From Prochlorococcus sp. AG-463-P14 (GTDB lineage: Bacteria; Cyanobacteriota; Cyanobacteriia; PCC-6307; Cyanobiaceae): 37,324 bases of DNA. Shown here one piece after another: positions 1 to 7,377 of the stretch. The position numbers were made by a program, and so were the translations under genes. The stretch lies in contig QCRX01000006.1 of the NCBI GenBank assembly GCA_003209275.1, positions 1-37,324 on the forward strand, read 5' to 3'. Position 1 is the stretch's first letter. Each line of letters starts with the position of its first letter. The notes beneath the pieces were generated by a model that was not told the DNA's origin, made no database searches, and was given only the letters and a program-made list of their open reading frames with translations.

Positions 1-1
1 C

Positions 2-589
2 CCTGAAGAGATACTTAGTCATTGTGACTATCAATCAATAATAGGAATTTGGATGTCTGTATTTAATAGAAATCAAATTTCCATAAGTCTTTTTCAGAAA
101 ACTTATTTTCTCAATCAAGACCTAATTAGAGATTTTTGTAAAGTATCAAACATTATTTTTACGGATCAACTAATACAACCTTCTCGTGAGAACAAGTCCC
201 TCAGTTATCAAGCAATTAAATTGTTGTCTCGGATAAATCGTGAGGTCCCAAGATATATAGGGCAAGATATAAATCCTATTCGAGCTGATATGGCACAGTA
301 TTTTCATGATAACTTTTTACATTTTCCGGTGTACCAGGCATCGAAGTTTGAATTCGATAGATTTGAAAACTACTATCACCGTTCCGATGAATGGATAAGA
401 AAAGAGTTTTTCCCAGAAAAAGAAATGCTTTGGGATAAAAGTAAGGACACTTATAGAGAATCTGAGGATGAAAGATTCAGTAATATACTTACTGAACTTG
501 AAGAAGAGATGGTCAAGATATTTGCACAAGTATGGGTGAATAAAGTTTCACAAATTAATCAGCTCAAAAAAACCTCACTTCCTCAATGA
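2..589 (+). CDS. Sulfotransferase-like protein, C-terminal part (cut by window edge)
   Basis: The reading frame is open back to the first complete codon of the window, so the first ATG (position 53) is probably internal and the gene begins outside. The 17 residues before that ATG read on smoothly into it (Y..IIGIW followed by MSVFNR). The W...F..(N)Q(I).(I).LF pattern, then a helical stretch, an N.SLS..A..LL...NR segment and a C-terminal EWI...FFPE segment resemble the second half of sulfotransferase-family proteins common in marine cyanobacterial surface-glycan clusters. The PAPS-binding loop would lie upstream, so this is inferred from general pattern only. The stop codon overlaps the ATG of the next small ORF (TGATG). 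A plain hypothetical is the alternative. Confidence 0.5.
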   Translation, partial: PEEILSHCDYQSIIGIWMSVFNRNQISISLFQKTYFLNQDLIRDFCKVSNIIFTDQLIQPSRENKSLSYQAIKLLSRINREVPRYIGQDINPIRADMAQYFHDNFLHFPVYQASKFEFDRFENYYHRSDEWIRKEFFPEKEMLWDKSKDTYRESEDERFSNILTELEEEMVKIFAQVWVNKVSQINQLKKTSLPQ

Positions 590-681
590 TGCGCTGGCTT
601 TTAAGAAATCAAGCGGTGATTTGGAACGTTGGAATAGGTTTATGTATTGCGCTTGGCTTGGCTCGCTATTTGATGAATTAG
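589..681 (+). CDS. 30-residue membrane microprotein, copy A
   Basis: This small ORF encodes a 30-residue peptide with a basic, Trp-containing start (MRWLLR), a hydrophobic core (about residues 9-24, IWNVGIGLCIALGLA) and an ARYLM end, so a single membrane span is likely. It overlaps the previous stop codon by one base. A second copy lies at 2235-2330. Between the copies six codons differ silently and three change the residue (N/H, V/L, N/S), a pattern that suggests selection on the protein. The end differs: MN-stop here, MSY-stop in copy B. I do not recognise a family; it is not one of the small photosystem or b6f subunits I know. No clear ribosome-binding site is visible; the overlap suggests coupling to the upstream gene. 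Confidence 0.5.
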   Translation: MRWLLRNQAVIWNVGIGLCIALGLARYLMN

Positions 682-700
682 AGAAATTTGTTGGCCAAAT

Positions 701-729
701 AAAAACCCCCCAGATTGAAGATCCGGGGG
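701..729 (-). terminator. Rho-independent terminator, copy A
   Basis: Read on the minus strand, a 9-bp stem (721-729 with 707-715, one G-U pair) and a 5-base loop are followed by one G and five T. It is a copy of the terminator behind rpsD (2347-2376). Here the only gene oriented towards it is the secreted-protein gene at 1183-2163, so it may have been taken over to end that transcript. Confidence 0.7.
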
Positions 730-746
730 TGAAGAAGTTAGACAAG

Positions 747-768
747 AGTTAGACAAGAAAGTCTAACT
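747..768. repeat. Hairpin, copy A (8-bp stem, 6-base loop)
   Basis: AGTTAGAC pairs with GTCTAACT around the loop AAGAAA. It sits at the same place in the module as the copy B hairpin (2391-2416), but the stem bases differ on both arms while pairing is kept. One arm is also tandemly repeated just before (738-744). Confidence 0.65.
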
Positions 769-799
769 TTCGCCGAAATCGATTGGTATGACTGGGCGT

Positions 800-826
800 C
801 TATACCTTACGTGAGTAGTGCTCAAC
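800..826 (-). pseudogene. Remnant of the rpsD 3' end
   Basis: Read on the minus strand, the codons give V-E-H-Y-S-R-K-V and then TAG. The intact rpsD ends V-E-Y-Y-S-R-K-V and then TAA. Homology stops at 826, so this is a fragment carried along in the duplicated module, without start or promoter. Confidence 0.75.
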
Positions 827-1182
827 GTCGCTGAAAGCTGTTGGTATGACTAGGTGGGAACGGTGGAAAGAGGGTTTGTCAAAAGTTTGTCTAACTAGAA
901 ACTGCCATTTTGGAAGTTGAGCAAAACTCCGATGGGGACTGGTTGGGATCTCGATTTCATTGAGGCAGCAAATTTCAGCAATATCGTCTCTTTAGCTTTG
1001 AGTCACATGGAAGAGAGTCCCGATGGGGGGACGATCGAAAGCCTTTCAAAGGCTTATTGCTCTCACAGTTTTCACTCAAATTCTCGACGGTCTGCAAGAC
1101 CGTTTTGAAACCCCAGTGGTGGACAGGGTTTCTAAAAAGTTTGACTGAAAAATTATGGATTCAGTGGTGAAATTGCTTCTTT
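827..1182. other. Gene-poor stretch with small hairpins
   Basis: I see no convincing gene in these 356 bases. They begin with a further copy of the 26-bp module motif (829-854). Two compact inverted repeats follow: 1039-1055 (7-bp stem AAGCCTT, 3-base loop) and 1087-1103 (7-bp stem ACGGTCT, 3-base loop, then TTT), the latter a weak plus-strand terminator candidate. A 63-codon TTG-started frame at 917-1108 has no protein-like features and runs through both hairpins. Confidence 0.5.
829..854. repeat. 26-bp motif, third copy
   Basis: The pattern CGCYGAAA-N4-TTGGTATGACTRGG occurs at 771-796, 829-854 and 2417-2442. The two module copies carry one each; this third copy stands alone just outside module A. 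Confidence 0.7.
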
Positions 1183-2163
1183 TTAGCCAACTACCGTCGA
1201 AATCAAGTTGCTATTGCCAGTACTGGTTAAGTAGTCACTCATTTGGGCATAGCTCTGGTAGTTGGCGTATTGAATATTTCCATCGGCATGGTGGAGAGAC
1301 CTTAAGTAGGCAGACCCATCATTAGTTCTCCAGTACACCTCTTGTGTGCCATCACTATCGAAGTCACCTCCTACGCCAAGACTGAGATTGTCAGAGAGAA
1401 GATCATTAGCAAACCGTGTTTGGCTGTCGTGCGGCCCGCCTGCTTCTACTTCTCCACTGAGAACGAGAGGATCGTTATAGATGCCGACAACTCTGGTATT
1501 GCCTCCTGCACCGTAATCATCCCAAACTTGATCCACGCCAACAGAAGCCCAACGCCCGCTTGCATCATTAGTAAAAATATCTTCTTTATTTCCATCACCA
1601 TCTAGATCTGCTTCTCCTTGATATTTGTAGTCGTCTTTGACAGAACTTTCTGCACCTGCATGGAGGTTTCCGTCAAAGTCCCTTATATTTTCGATTTCAT
1701 ATTTAGTTCCTTCCTCTAAGGATGTAAATATGGTTAATATTTCAGTTTCATCGTTGCTATTTGCACTTTCTAAGTTAACCCCTGTTGTAGATAAAACATA
1801 TCTTCCTCTGCCACCCCAATATTCTGAAACTGCTATAAAATAATCTCCACCAATATTATCTGGAGAGTAATATGTAATCTGTGAATCTATGCCATTGTAG
1901 TCATCGTTGTAATCTACTAAGTTTCCATCCCAGTCCCATAGACTTATTTCTGAATCAAAATACCCTAATCCCTCAACAGTAAACGTATATAAATAGTTTT
2001 CAGCAAGTGAAATATAATATTTATCATAGGCATACGCATTTCCACTTATACGTCCAGTTATTGTCTGCCCAACATTAATATTTGATCTATCTTCAACATT
2101 AACGTTTGGTATATCTTGAATATTTATAGTTGTCACACAAATTCTAGTGATAGCTCTAGTCAA
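1183..2163 (-). CDS. PPC-domain secreted-type protein, probably truncated at its 5' end
   Basis: Residues about 30-127 form a bacterial pre-peptidase C-terminal (PPC)-like beta-sandwich (YYISLAE..YLYTFTVEG, L.D.DG..V..NDD, GDYFIAVSE, GRYVLST). The rest has two calcium-loop-like segments (DLDGDGNKED at 186-195, DFDSDGTQE at 267-275) and resembles, from memory, a C-terminal module of large extracellular repeat proteins of marine cyanobacteria. No ATG occurs before the last 25 or so residues; the frame can start only at TTG 2163, GTG 2136 or similar, and the preceding in-frame stop is at 2197-2199. No signal peptide is visible. It therefore looks like the tail of a larger secreted protein, placed between the two duplicated modules; whether it is expressed is unclear. 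Confidence 0.65.
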   Translation of the reverse strand: MTRAITRICVTTINIQDIPNVNVEDRSNINVGQTITGRISGNAYAYDKYYISLAENYLYTFTVEGLGYFDSEISLWDWDGNLVDYNDDYNGIDSQITYYSPDNIGGDYFIAVSEYWGGRGRYVLSTTGVNLESANSNDETEILTIFTSLEEGTKYEIENIRDFDGNLHAGAESSVKDDYKYQGEADLDGDGNKEDIFTNDASGRWASVGVDQVWDDYGAGGNTRVVGIYNDPLVLSGEVEAGGPHDSQTRFANDLLSDNLSLGVGGDFDSDGTQEVYWRTNDGSAYLRSLHHADGNIQYANYQSYAQMSDYLTSTGNSNLISTVVG

Positions 2164-2234
2164 TCTAGGCCAAATAGAGCTATTTTCTGATACGCGTCAT
2201 CTTTTAAGAAGTTTTTAGTCAGGCTTACGGAATT

Positions 2235-2330
2235 ATGCGCTGGCTTCTTAGACACCAAGCATTGATTTGGAACGTTGGAATAGGTCTATGTATTGCTCTT
2301 GGTTTGGCTCGCTATCTGATGAGTTACTGA
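2235..2330 (+). CDS. 31-residue membrane microprotein, copy B
   Basis: This ORF has the same layout as the one at 589-681: MRWLLR start, hydrophobic core, ARYLMSY end, with N7 replaced by H, V10 by L and N30 by S, plus an extra Tyr. It is convergent with rpsD, whose terminator begins 16 bases beyond this stop. As this copy adjoins the intact rpsD it is probably the ancestral one. The weak upstream ACGGA is the only ribosome-binding candidate. I do not know the family; a constitutive small membrane protein is an inference from hydrophobicity. Confidence 0.5.
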   Translation: MRWLLRHQALIWNVGIGLCIALGLARYLMSY

Positions 2331-2346
2331 AATTTGAGGGCTAAAT

Positions 2347-2376
2347 AAAAACCCCCCAGATTGAAGATCCGAGGGG
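2347..2376 (-). terminator. Rho-independent terminator of rpsD
   Basis: Read on the minus strand, a 10-bp stem (2367-2376 with 2352-2361, two G-U pairs) and a 5-base loop are followed by five T. It lies about 70 bases past the rpsD stop. Compared with copy A the stem has changed and gained one pair without losing pairing. Confidence 0.8.
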
Positions 2377-2390
2377 TGAAAAGTTTGTCT

Positions 2391-2416
2391 AAAGTTTGTA
2401 CGAAAATACAAACTTT
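2391..2416. repeat. Hairpin between rpsD stop and terminator
   Basis: AAAGTTTGTA (2391-2400) pairs perfectly with TACAAACTTT (2407-2416) around the loop CGAAAA. It lies 30 bases beyond the rpsD stop in the transcribed 3' region. The equivalent hairpin in copy A has a different stem sequence. Confidence 0.65.
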
Positions 2417-2445
2417 CGCTGAAAACCCTTGGTATGACTGGGTTC

Positions 2446-3054
2446 TTACACCTTACGTGAGTAGTACTCGACAACTAGTAGTTCGTTTATTTCTAGAGCG
2501 ACCCATTCGCGCTCACACTTTCCTGTCACTTTGGCTGTCATCTTGGATTTATCTAGTTCTAGGTGAGTAGGTACATTCGCAAGACCTGGAAATTCGAGAT
2601 TGCCTTCAGCAAGTTTTTTGCTGGCTTTCCTCTCTCGAATCGCGATCGTATCGCCTACTTTGCATTGATAACTTGCTATGTCAAGAACACGACCATTGAC
2701 GGTTACGTGTCCATGATTTACAAGTTGCCTCGCTCCTGGGACAGTGGGGCCATATCCAATGCGAAAGCAGACATTATCTAGTCTGTTCTCTAAAAGTTTG
2801 AGAAGGTTTGTTCCTGTAGACCCTTCTTGGGCTCTTGCCTTCTTTACGTAGCGAATAAGCTGTCGTTCCGAAATGCCGTAATTGAATCGTAGCTTTTGCT
2901 TCTCTTCTAGGCGAATTGCATATTCAGAGCGCTTGCGACGGGCTTGGCCGTGCTGACCTGGCGGATGTGACCGCTTTGCGGCCTTCCGGGTGAGACCTGG
3001 TAGGTCTCCCAAGCGCCGCGTAATCCTCAGGCGAGGTCCGCGGTATCGAGACAT
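2446..3054 (-). CDS. rpsD: 30S ribosomal protein S4
   Basis: The 202-residue protein has the typical start ([21 protein letters not shown]), a basic loop ([20 protein letters not shown]) and the S4 RNA-binding domain at about residues 90-155 ([25 protein letters not shown]). It nucleates assembly of the small ribosomal subunit on 16S rRNA. Length and start fit cyanobacterial S4 proteins, which lack the N-terminal zinc cysteines of some bacteria. It is transcribed away from yidD (75-base gap) and ends at the terminator at 2347-2376. Its last codons are duplicated as a fragment at 800-826. Confidence 0.97.
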   Translation of the reverse strand: MSRYRGPRLRITRRLGDLPGLTRKAAKRSHPPGQHGQARRKRSEYAIRLEEKQKLRFNYGISERQLIRYVKKARAQEGSTGTNLLKLLENRLDNVCFRIGYGPTVPGARQLVNHGHVTVNGRVLDIASYQCKVGDTIAIRERKASKKLAEGNLEFPGLANVPTHLELDKSKMTAKVTGKCEREWVALEINELLVVEYYSRKV

Positions 3055-3129
3055 GGTTGAAAAGATGAGGTAACGATTATTGTGCCTTTATTCAGCCACG
3101 CTGGAAGGTAAGTTCCGCATGTTGAGAAA

Positions 3130-3396
3130 ATGCACCAACAAGACACTCTATATCTCAGCCTTCGATCTAAGTTGAACCATGTCTTAGCGAGCATTCTGCT
3201 TTCCTTGATTAGGTTTTATCGTCATTGGATATCTCCCTTGTTAGGACCTAGGTGTCGATTTATTCCTTCTTGTAGTGCTTATGGTATTGAGGCGATATCA
3301 CGTCATGGGCCCTGGAGAGGAGGTTGGTTGACGGTGAGAAGGCTCGCAAAGTGCCATCCTTTCACTCCTTGTGCTTGCGACCCAGTACCAGAGTGA
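3130..3396 (+). CDS. yidD: Membrane protein insertion efficiency factor YidD
   Basis: The 88-residue protein carries the YidD core: [27 protein letters not shown], then the [21 protein letters not shown] segment and a DPVPE tail, with the conserved cysteines of RCRF, SCS and KCHP. YidD is a small membrane-associated helper of YidC-dependent membrane protein insertion. The stop overlaps the GTG start of the next gene by four bases, so the two are probably translationally coupled, and murE follows in the same direction. The usual GGYDPVP ending is here CACDPVPE. Confidence 0.93.
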   Translation: MHQQDTLYLSLRSKLNHVLASILLSLIRFYRHWISPLLGPRCRFIPSCSAYGIEAISRHGPWRGGWLTVRRLAKCHPFTPCACDPVPE

Positions 3397-3713
3397 AGAA
3401 TGAAAGAGTACTAACTTTAATTCTTTATAGCCGTCAAGGATGTTGTCTTTGTGCGGGGCTTGAGCAACGTCTTAAGGAATTACCACTGAGTAAAGTAAAA
3501 CCTCCAATAAACCTGGATGTGATTGACATTGACTCTGAAAATGTTTCTCCCAAGGAAAGAGCGAGATTCTCTTTAGAAGTACCTGTTTTGTTTGTTGTCT
3601 CTGATCAAACGGGACAATTAGTTGAGTTGCCTAGAGTTTCACCTAGGCTGAAAGAGGAAGGACTGTTTCGTTGGTTGAAATTGATGCTTACAAAAGCTAT
3701 TGGGACGGTTTAA
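3393..3713 (+). CDS. Glutaredoxin-like thiol protein (DUF836 type)
   Basis: From GTG 3393 the protein has 106 residues. It starts with a thioredoxin-fold strand and a redox-type motif ([19 protein letters not shown]), a middle strand around LDVIDID and a cis-Pro segment EVPVLFV, as in small glutaredoxin-like proteins. The physiological partner cannot be told from sequence. The start was chosen because GTG overlaps the yidD stop (GTGA); the open frame runs further upstream, but there it only shadows yidD. murE begins 28 bases downstream, so yidD, this gene and murE are probably co-transcribed. Confidence 0.85.
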   Translation: MKNERVLTLILYSRQGCCLCAGLEQRLKELPLSKVKPPINLDVIDIDSENVSPKERARFSLEVPVLFVVSDQTGQLVELPRVSPRLKEEGLFRWLKLMLTKAIGTV

Positions 3714-3740
3714 AACAAGTCAAATACTCAGGGTCCGTCA

Positions 3741-5270
3741 ATGACCCAGTCTCTCCATTCTTTGTTGATTGCTGTAGGGCTTGAGGTCCCTTCGGGATTG
3801 GCAGACCCGCTGATAGGCAGCGTTAGTTGTGATTCTCGAAAGGTAGATGAAGGTTGTTTGTTCTTTGGTTTGCCAGGTGAAAAGGTAGATGGAGGAATTT
3901 TTTGGCCGCAAGCATTAGAAGCTGGAGCATCAGCTGCAGTTATAGGATCTGCAGCTGCTAGAGAGAGGCCACCTGGGCCACGAGATTTGGTGGTAGTAGT
4001 TCCTGATCCAGTTGAGAAGTGGGTTGGAGAATTGGCAGCTACTTTTTGGGGCAAGCCTGCTTCTAAAATGATGTTAATAGGTGTGACTGGCACCAATGGG
4101 AAAACAACTACGACTCATTTGATTGAATATCTAACCTCTGTATTGGGTAGTCCTGCCGCATTATTTGGAACTCTCGTTAACCGGTGGCCTAACCATAGTT
4201 CAATTGCAACTAACACAACTGGTTTCCCTGATCTGCTGCAGGCTCAATTGGCTAAGGCTGTTGTGGCAGGGGCAAAGGTTGCGGCTATGGAAGTAAGCTC
4301 TCATGCGCTAGATCAGCAACGTGTAGCTGGATGTATCTTCGCAGGAGCAATTTTTACAAATCTCACTCAGGATCATTTGGATTACCACTACTCGATGGAG
4401 GCATATTTTGAGGCAAAGACTCTATTGTTTAAGTCCTCCCTTTTAGAACGAGGTAAAAATAGGGCAATTGTAAATATCGATAATGTATGGGGAGCTCGAC
4501 TAGCTAAGGATTTAGGGGATATTTGCTGGAGATCTACTCTCTCTGAGGAAACATATGCATCTCTCAAGGTGGAACTTTGTATTGCCGATATGGAGATAAC
4601 TTCTAATGGTATGAAAGGGAGACTTTTAAGCCCCCTGGGGGATGGGAAGTTTGAATCTAATTTGATTGGACAATTTAATATGATGAATCTGCTTCAGGCA
4701 GTTGGAGTTTTACTTCAACAGGGTTTTCCATTGCCTGACCTTTTAGCTGCTATTAAAGATTTTTCTGGAGTTCCTGGTCGAATGCAGCTAGTAAAACTTC
4801 CTGAGTCGATGGTTCGCAAGCACCTACCTCTTGTTTTAGTAGATTATGCTCACACACCTGATGGATTAGAGAATGCGCTCAATGCATTACGAACATTCGT
4901 CTCTGGAAAACTAATTTGTGTTTTTGGTTGTGGGGGTGATCGAGATCGAGGGAAGAGACCACAAATGGGAGCTATTGCATCGAAGTTATCTGATCGGGTT
5001 TTTCTTACTTCAGACAATCCTCGAACTGAGGACCCTCAACAAATAATGCATGATGTAATTTCTGGTATTCCTCCAGGGACTCATTTGTCTGTAGAGGTAG
5101 ACCGAGCTACAGCAATTGCTAATGCAATCGCTGGTACTTCACCTGGGGATGTAGTACTAATTGCTGGCAAAGGGCATGAGAATTATCAGATAATGGGTTT
5201 GAAGAAGATTAGTTTTGATGATCGAGATGAAGCTGAGAAGGCCCTGCAGAGGCGATCTGAAAATTTATAA
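3741..5270 (+). CDS. murE: UDP-N-acetylmuramoyl-L-alanyl-D-glutamate--2,6-diaminopimelate ligase
   Basis: The 509-residue Mur ligase adds the third peptide-stem residue in cytoplasmic peptidoglycan precursor synthesis. It shows the N-terminal Mur domain ([16 protein letters not shown]), the ATP-binding loop GTNGKTT at about 117-123, the central motif [23 protein letters not shown], and the C-terminal region with [13 protein letters not shown] and [12 protein letters not shown]. The DNPR motif in [10 protein letters not shown] marks meso-diaminopimelate rather than lysine specificity. Length and motifs are complete. Confidence 0.97.
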   Translation: MTQSLHSLLIAVGLEVPSGLADPLIGSVSCDSRKVDEGCLFFGLPGEKVDGGIFWPQALEAGASAAVIGSAAARERPPGPRDLVVVVPDPVEKWVGELAATFWGKPASKMMLIGVTGTNGKTTTTHLIEYLTSVLGSPAALFGTLVNRWPNHSSIATNTTGFPDLLQAQLAKAVVAGAKVAAMEVSSHALDQQRVAGCIFAGAIFTNLTQDHLDYHYSMEAYFEAKTLLFKSSLLERGKNRAIVNIDNVWGARLAKDLGDICWRSTLSEETYASLKVELCIADMEITSNGMKGRLLSPLGDGKFESNLIGQFNMMNLLQAVGVLLQQGFPLPDLLAAIKDFSGVPGRMQLVKLPESMVRKHLPLVLVDYAHTPDGLENALNALRTFVSGKLICVFGCGGDRDRGKRPQMGAIASKLSDRVFLTSDNPRTEDPQQIMHDVISGIPPGTHLSVEVDRATAIANAIAGTSPGDVVLIAGKGHENYQIMGLKKISFDDRDEAEKALQRRSENL

Positions 5271-5281
5271 GGTGTTCATTA

Positions 5282-6475
5282 TCAATTGTTCGTAAGTTTT
5301 GCAATCGCCTCACTAAGTTGTTCTACCTCTTTGTGTTCGGTTGTTATGTGCAAACAAGCACGAAGGCATAAGGGCTCTTCGAGGTCTCTTATCCATAGGT
5401 TCTCTTTCCCTAGTAGGTTGACTACCTCTGCAGGACTCCTATCTCCATGCATGAAAAAGCTAACTAGTCCTGCTGGAGGAGGCCCTTCTAGCAGTAGCTC
5501 TATGCCATCCATTGCGTTTAGTTCCCTCCAGAGCTCATGACTGTATTTTTGAATATTTTTATGGCGTTCTTCTGCAGCTCCTTCTTGCTCAAGTAGCTGG
5601 AGAGAACACCGAAGACCTGCCAAAAGAGGTATGCATGACGTAGCAATTTCAAAACGCCTGCTGTCTTTATGGAACATTTCTGCATGCGGTGTATTTGTAG
5701 TGTTCTCCTGTTTCAGGCTTCGCCAGCCAATCAAGGTGGGATTGGCCTGATTGAGGACGCGATCAGATATGGCTACTCCACCTAGTCCTTCAGGACCGCA
5801 TGCCCATTTATGACCAGTAAAGGCAAAAATGTCAGATGAGGCTGCAACACTCTCTACTGGGATTTGCCCAAAGCTTTGAGCTGCATCAACAAGCAAAAAA
5901 GGTTGTCTGGGATGATTTTTTAAAAGTTCTGCAATTAGTGATATGGGCATCAGTTGTCCTGTGTTCCACAATAAATGTGAAAGTACTACCAGACGTGTAT
6001 TAGCAGTTAGTGATTTTGATATGAGGCTAAGTACACTTCGATCGGTATCTCTTTGCTGATTGACTCCTTTCCTGAGCTGTTGTACTGGCAGCACGTCTAT
6101 TTCAAGATTGTTACGCCGAGATAATTCTTTGCATGCTGCTACTACTCCAGGATGTTCACAGTCGCCTATAAGCAATCTATCCCCTTTGCTAAAAGGGAGT
6201 CCCAAAAGAGGCAACACGCATCCGCTGGTGACATTTTCCGTTAACGCCAGCCTGTGACTAGGTACACCGCATAATTTAGCGAGTTGTTTTCTTGTATTAA
6301 CGATTTCACTTGATACATATGGCCATACGGAGTTTGAGAAAGGCCCTAGGGCTTGAATTTTTTGCCAGCTTTCTGTGATTGCTTCTAGAGACTGTCGCGG
6401 GAGAGGTCCTTGCCCTCCATAGTTGAAGTAAGCCTTGTTGGACAGTGCGGGCATGGAATCCCTTAGGAAACTCAT
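5282..6475 (-). CDS. Class V aminotransferase (cysteine desulfurase / selenocysteine lyase-like)
   Basis: This 397-residue fold-type I PLP enzyme has the PLP aspartate in LLVDAAQSFGQ (D197) and the Schiff-base lysine in FTGHKWACGPEG (K223). The start FNYGGQGPLP and the EHPG motif fit the class V family that includes SufS/IscS-type desulfurases and isopenicillin-N-epimerase-like proteins. I see no clear SufS-type mobile cysteine loop, so the substrate is uncertain; cysteine desulfuration is one possibility. It is convergent with murE, only 11 bases apart. Confidence 0.85.
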   Translation of the reverse strand: MSFLRDSMPALSNKAYFNYGGQGPLPRQSLEAITESWQKIQALGPFSNSVWPYVSSEIVNTRKQLAKLCGVPSHRLALTENVTSGCVLPLLGLPFSKGDRLLIGDCEHPGVVAACKELSRRNNLEIDVLPVQQLRKGVNQQRDTDRSVLSLISKSLTANTRLVVLSHLLWNTGQLMPISLIAELLKNHPRQPFLLVDAAQSFGQIPVESVAASSDIFAFTGHKWACGPEGLGGVAISDRVLNQANPTLIGWRSLKQENTTNTPHAEMFHKDSRRFEIATSCIPLLAGLRCSLQLLEQEGAAEERHKNIQKYSHELWRELNAMDGIELLLEGPPPAGLVSFFMHGDRSPAEVVNLLGKENLWIRDLEEPLCLRACLHITTEHKEVEQLSEAIAKLTNN

Positions 6476-6603
6476 CTTAGAGGCTTTTAATTGCGTTTAT
6501 TTTGAAAATCATTGATAGAGGTATTGAAACTACTAATAATTCTGGAGGCCTTTCCTTCGACGTGCTTTTATATGTAGCGTCTTATTAGCCTCTTTACGAA
6601 ATC

Positions 6604-6876
6604 TTGGAAGGCCTCGATTCTCAGATCAAAGGGTTCCTCTTCTTTACGGGGAACTTATTTCGCTGGCCAGCGCAAAAACCGCAGGAATTTTTGTTTTTTC
6701 ACTTATATATCTTGTTGATTTATTTCTTTTACTCAGTAAGTGGACTGGGCCTGGTCTTAGTTGCTGGAGCTCTGGCACCATTGTGCTTGGCTATTTTTCG
6801 TGGACTTCCAATTGACTGTCTTGATTACAATGCTGCCAAAATAAGGGAATTTGAACCAGATTCGTTGGATAAGTAA
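6604..6876 (+). CDS. Small membrane protein, unknown function
   Basis: The 90-residue frame begins at TTG 6604; an in-frame stop lies at 6586-6588 and no ATG occurs in the frame. Residues about 30-66 are strongly hydrophobic (FLFFHLYILLIYFFY, then LGLVLVAGALAPLCLAIF), giving one or two membrane spans, followed by a hydrophilic charged tail. The WPAQKPQEF segment before the span and FRGLP after it look like conserved-protein sequence rather than chance. It stands alone between two minus-strand genes. Function unknown. Confidence 0.6.
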   Translation: MEGLDSQIKGFLFFTGNLFRWPAQKPQEFLFFHLYILLIYFFYSVSGLGLVLVAGALAPLCLAIFRGLPIDCLDYNAAKIREFEPDSLDK

Positions 6877-7062
6877 TTAGAAAATTTTCATAAAAGCCAC
6901 ATAAATGCATAGTTTCTCTAAAAGAATAAATGGCTATATTAGGCTTTCCCTTGAAAATTTTAGAGTAGTAAATTTCTGAAAGGCCTTGAGATACTATGTT
7001 TCTCGGCCATTTGTTAATCCATTCTACTGGTTAATTAGGGATCTTTCTCTCCATTGAGTCTG

Positions 7063-7308
7063 TCAAAGGACTTGAATTACTTCGCTTACCTCTGGAATCA
7101 TCTCACGTAGTTTTCGTTCGATGCCCATTTTCAGCGTCATTGTGCTGCTTGGGCATGTACCACAAGCGCCTTGGAGTCTGACTTTCACTACAGGACCTTC
7201 TATCTCAACTATTTCGACATTTCCACCATCGGCCATTAAGAAGGGCCTTAGTTCATCAAGGACTGTTTCGACATTCTCTTGAGTGAGTGCCATTCCTGTG
7301 CTGCTCAT
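7063..7308 (-). CDS. NifU-like iron-sulfur scaffold domain protein
   Basis: The 81-residue protein consists only of a NifU C-terminal domain: [20 protein letters not shown], then [18 protein letters not shown] with the CxxC pair that carries a labile Fe-S cluster, and an amphipathic end. Such short Nfu proteins are the main Fe-S carriers of cyanobacteria and serve, among others, photosystem I. It starts at ATG 7308 and is divergent from mqo with a 69-base gap that must hold both promoters. Confidence 0.93.
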   Translation of the reverse strand: MSSTGMALTQENVETVLDELRPFLMADGGNVEIVEIEGPVVKVRLQGACGTCPSSTMTLKMGIERKLREMIPEVSEVIQVL

Positions 7309-7377
7309 TGACTTTATTCAGACTTGGTTATGTTCAGCCTAGTGACTTAGCTCATAATCTGATCATTAGGTTCTCTT

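Larger units (their letters stand above)
589..826. repeat. 238-bp duplicated module, copy A
   Basis: This is a diverged direct repeat of 2235-2472. In order it holds the microprotein ORF, a minus-strand terminator (701-729), a hairpin (747-768), a 26-bp motif (771-796) and a remnant of the rpsD 3' end (800-826). Sequence left of the ATG and right of the rpsD remnant does not match the other copy, so the boundaries are fairly sharp, and both copies are 238 bases long by my alignment. Confidence 0.8.
2235..2472. repeat. 238-bp duplicated module, copy B (joined to intact rpsD)
   Basis: This is a direct repeat of 589-826. It spans the microprotein ORF, the rpsD terminator, a hairpin, the 26-bp motif (2417-2442) and the last nine codons of rpsD including the stop. 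Being continuous with the complete rpsD, it is the likely source copy. Confidence 0.8.

Noticed and set aside
917-1108. 63-codon frame with TTG start
   Set aside because: No protein-like features, runs through two DNA hairpins, and lies in a stretch scarred by duplication; treated as non-coding.
3324-3392. Upstream extension of the glutaredoxin-like gene
   Set aside because: These codons lie entirely within yidD in another frame; GTG 3393 overlapping the yidD stop is the natural start.
6479-6593. 7-bp inverted repeat AGAGGCT/AGCCTCT
   Set aside because: The arms are 100 bases apart and short; expected by chance.
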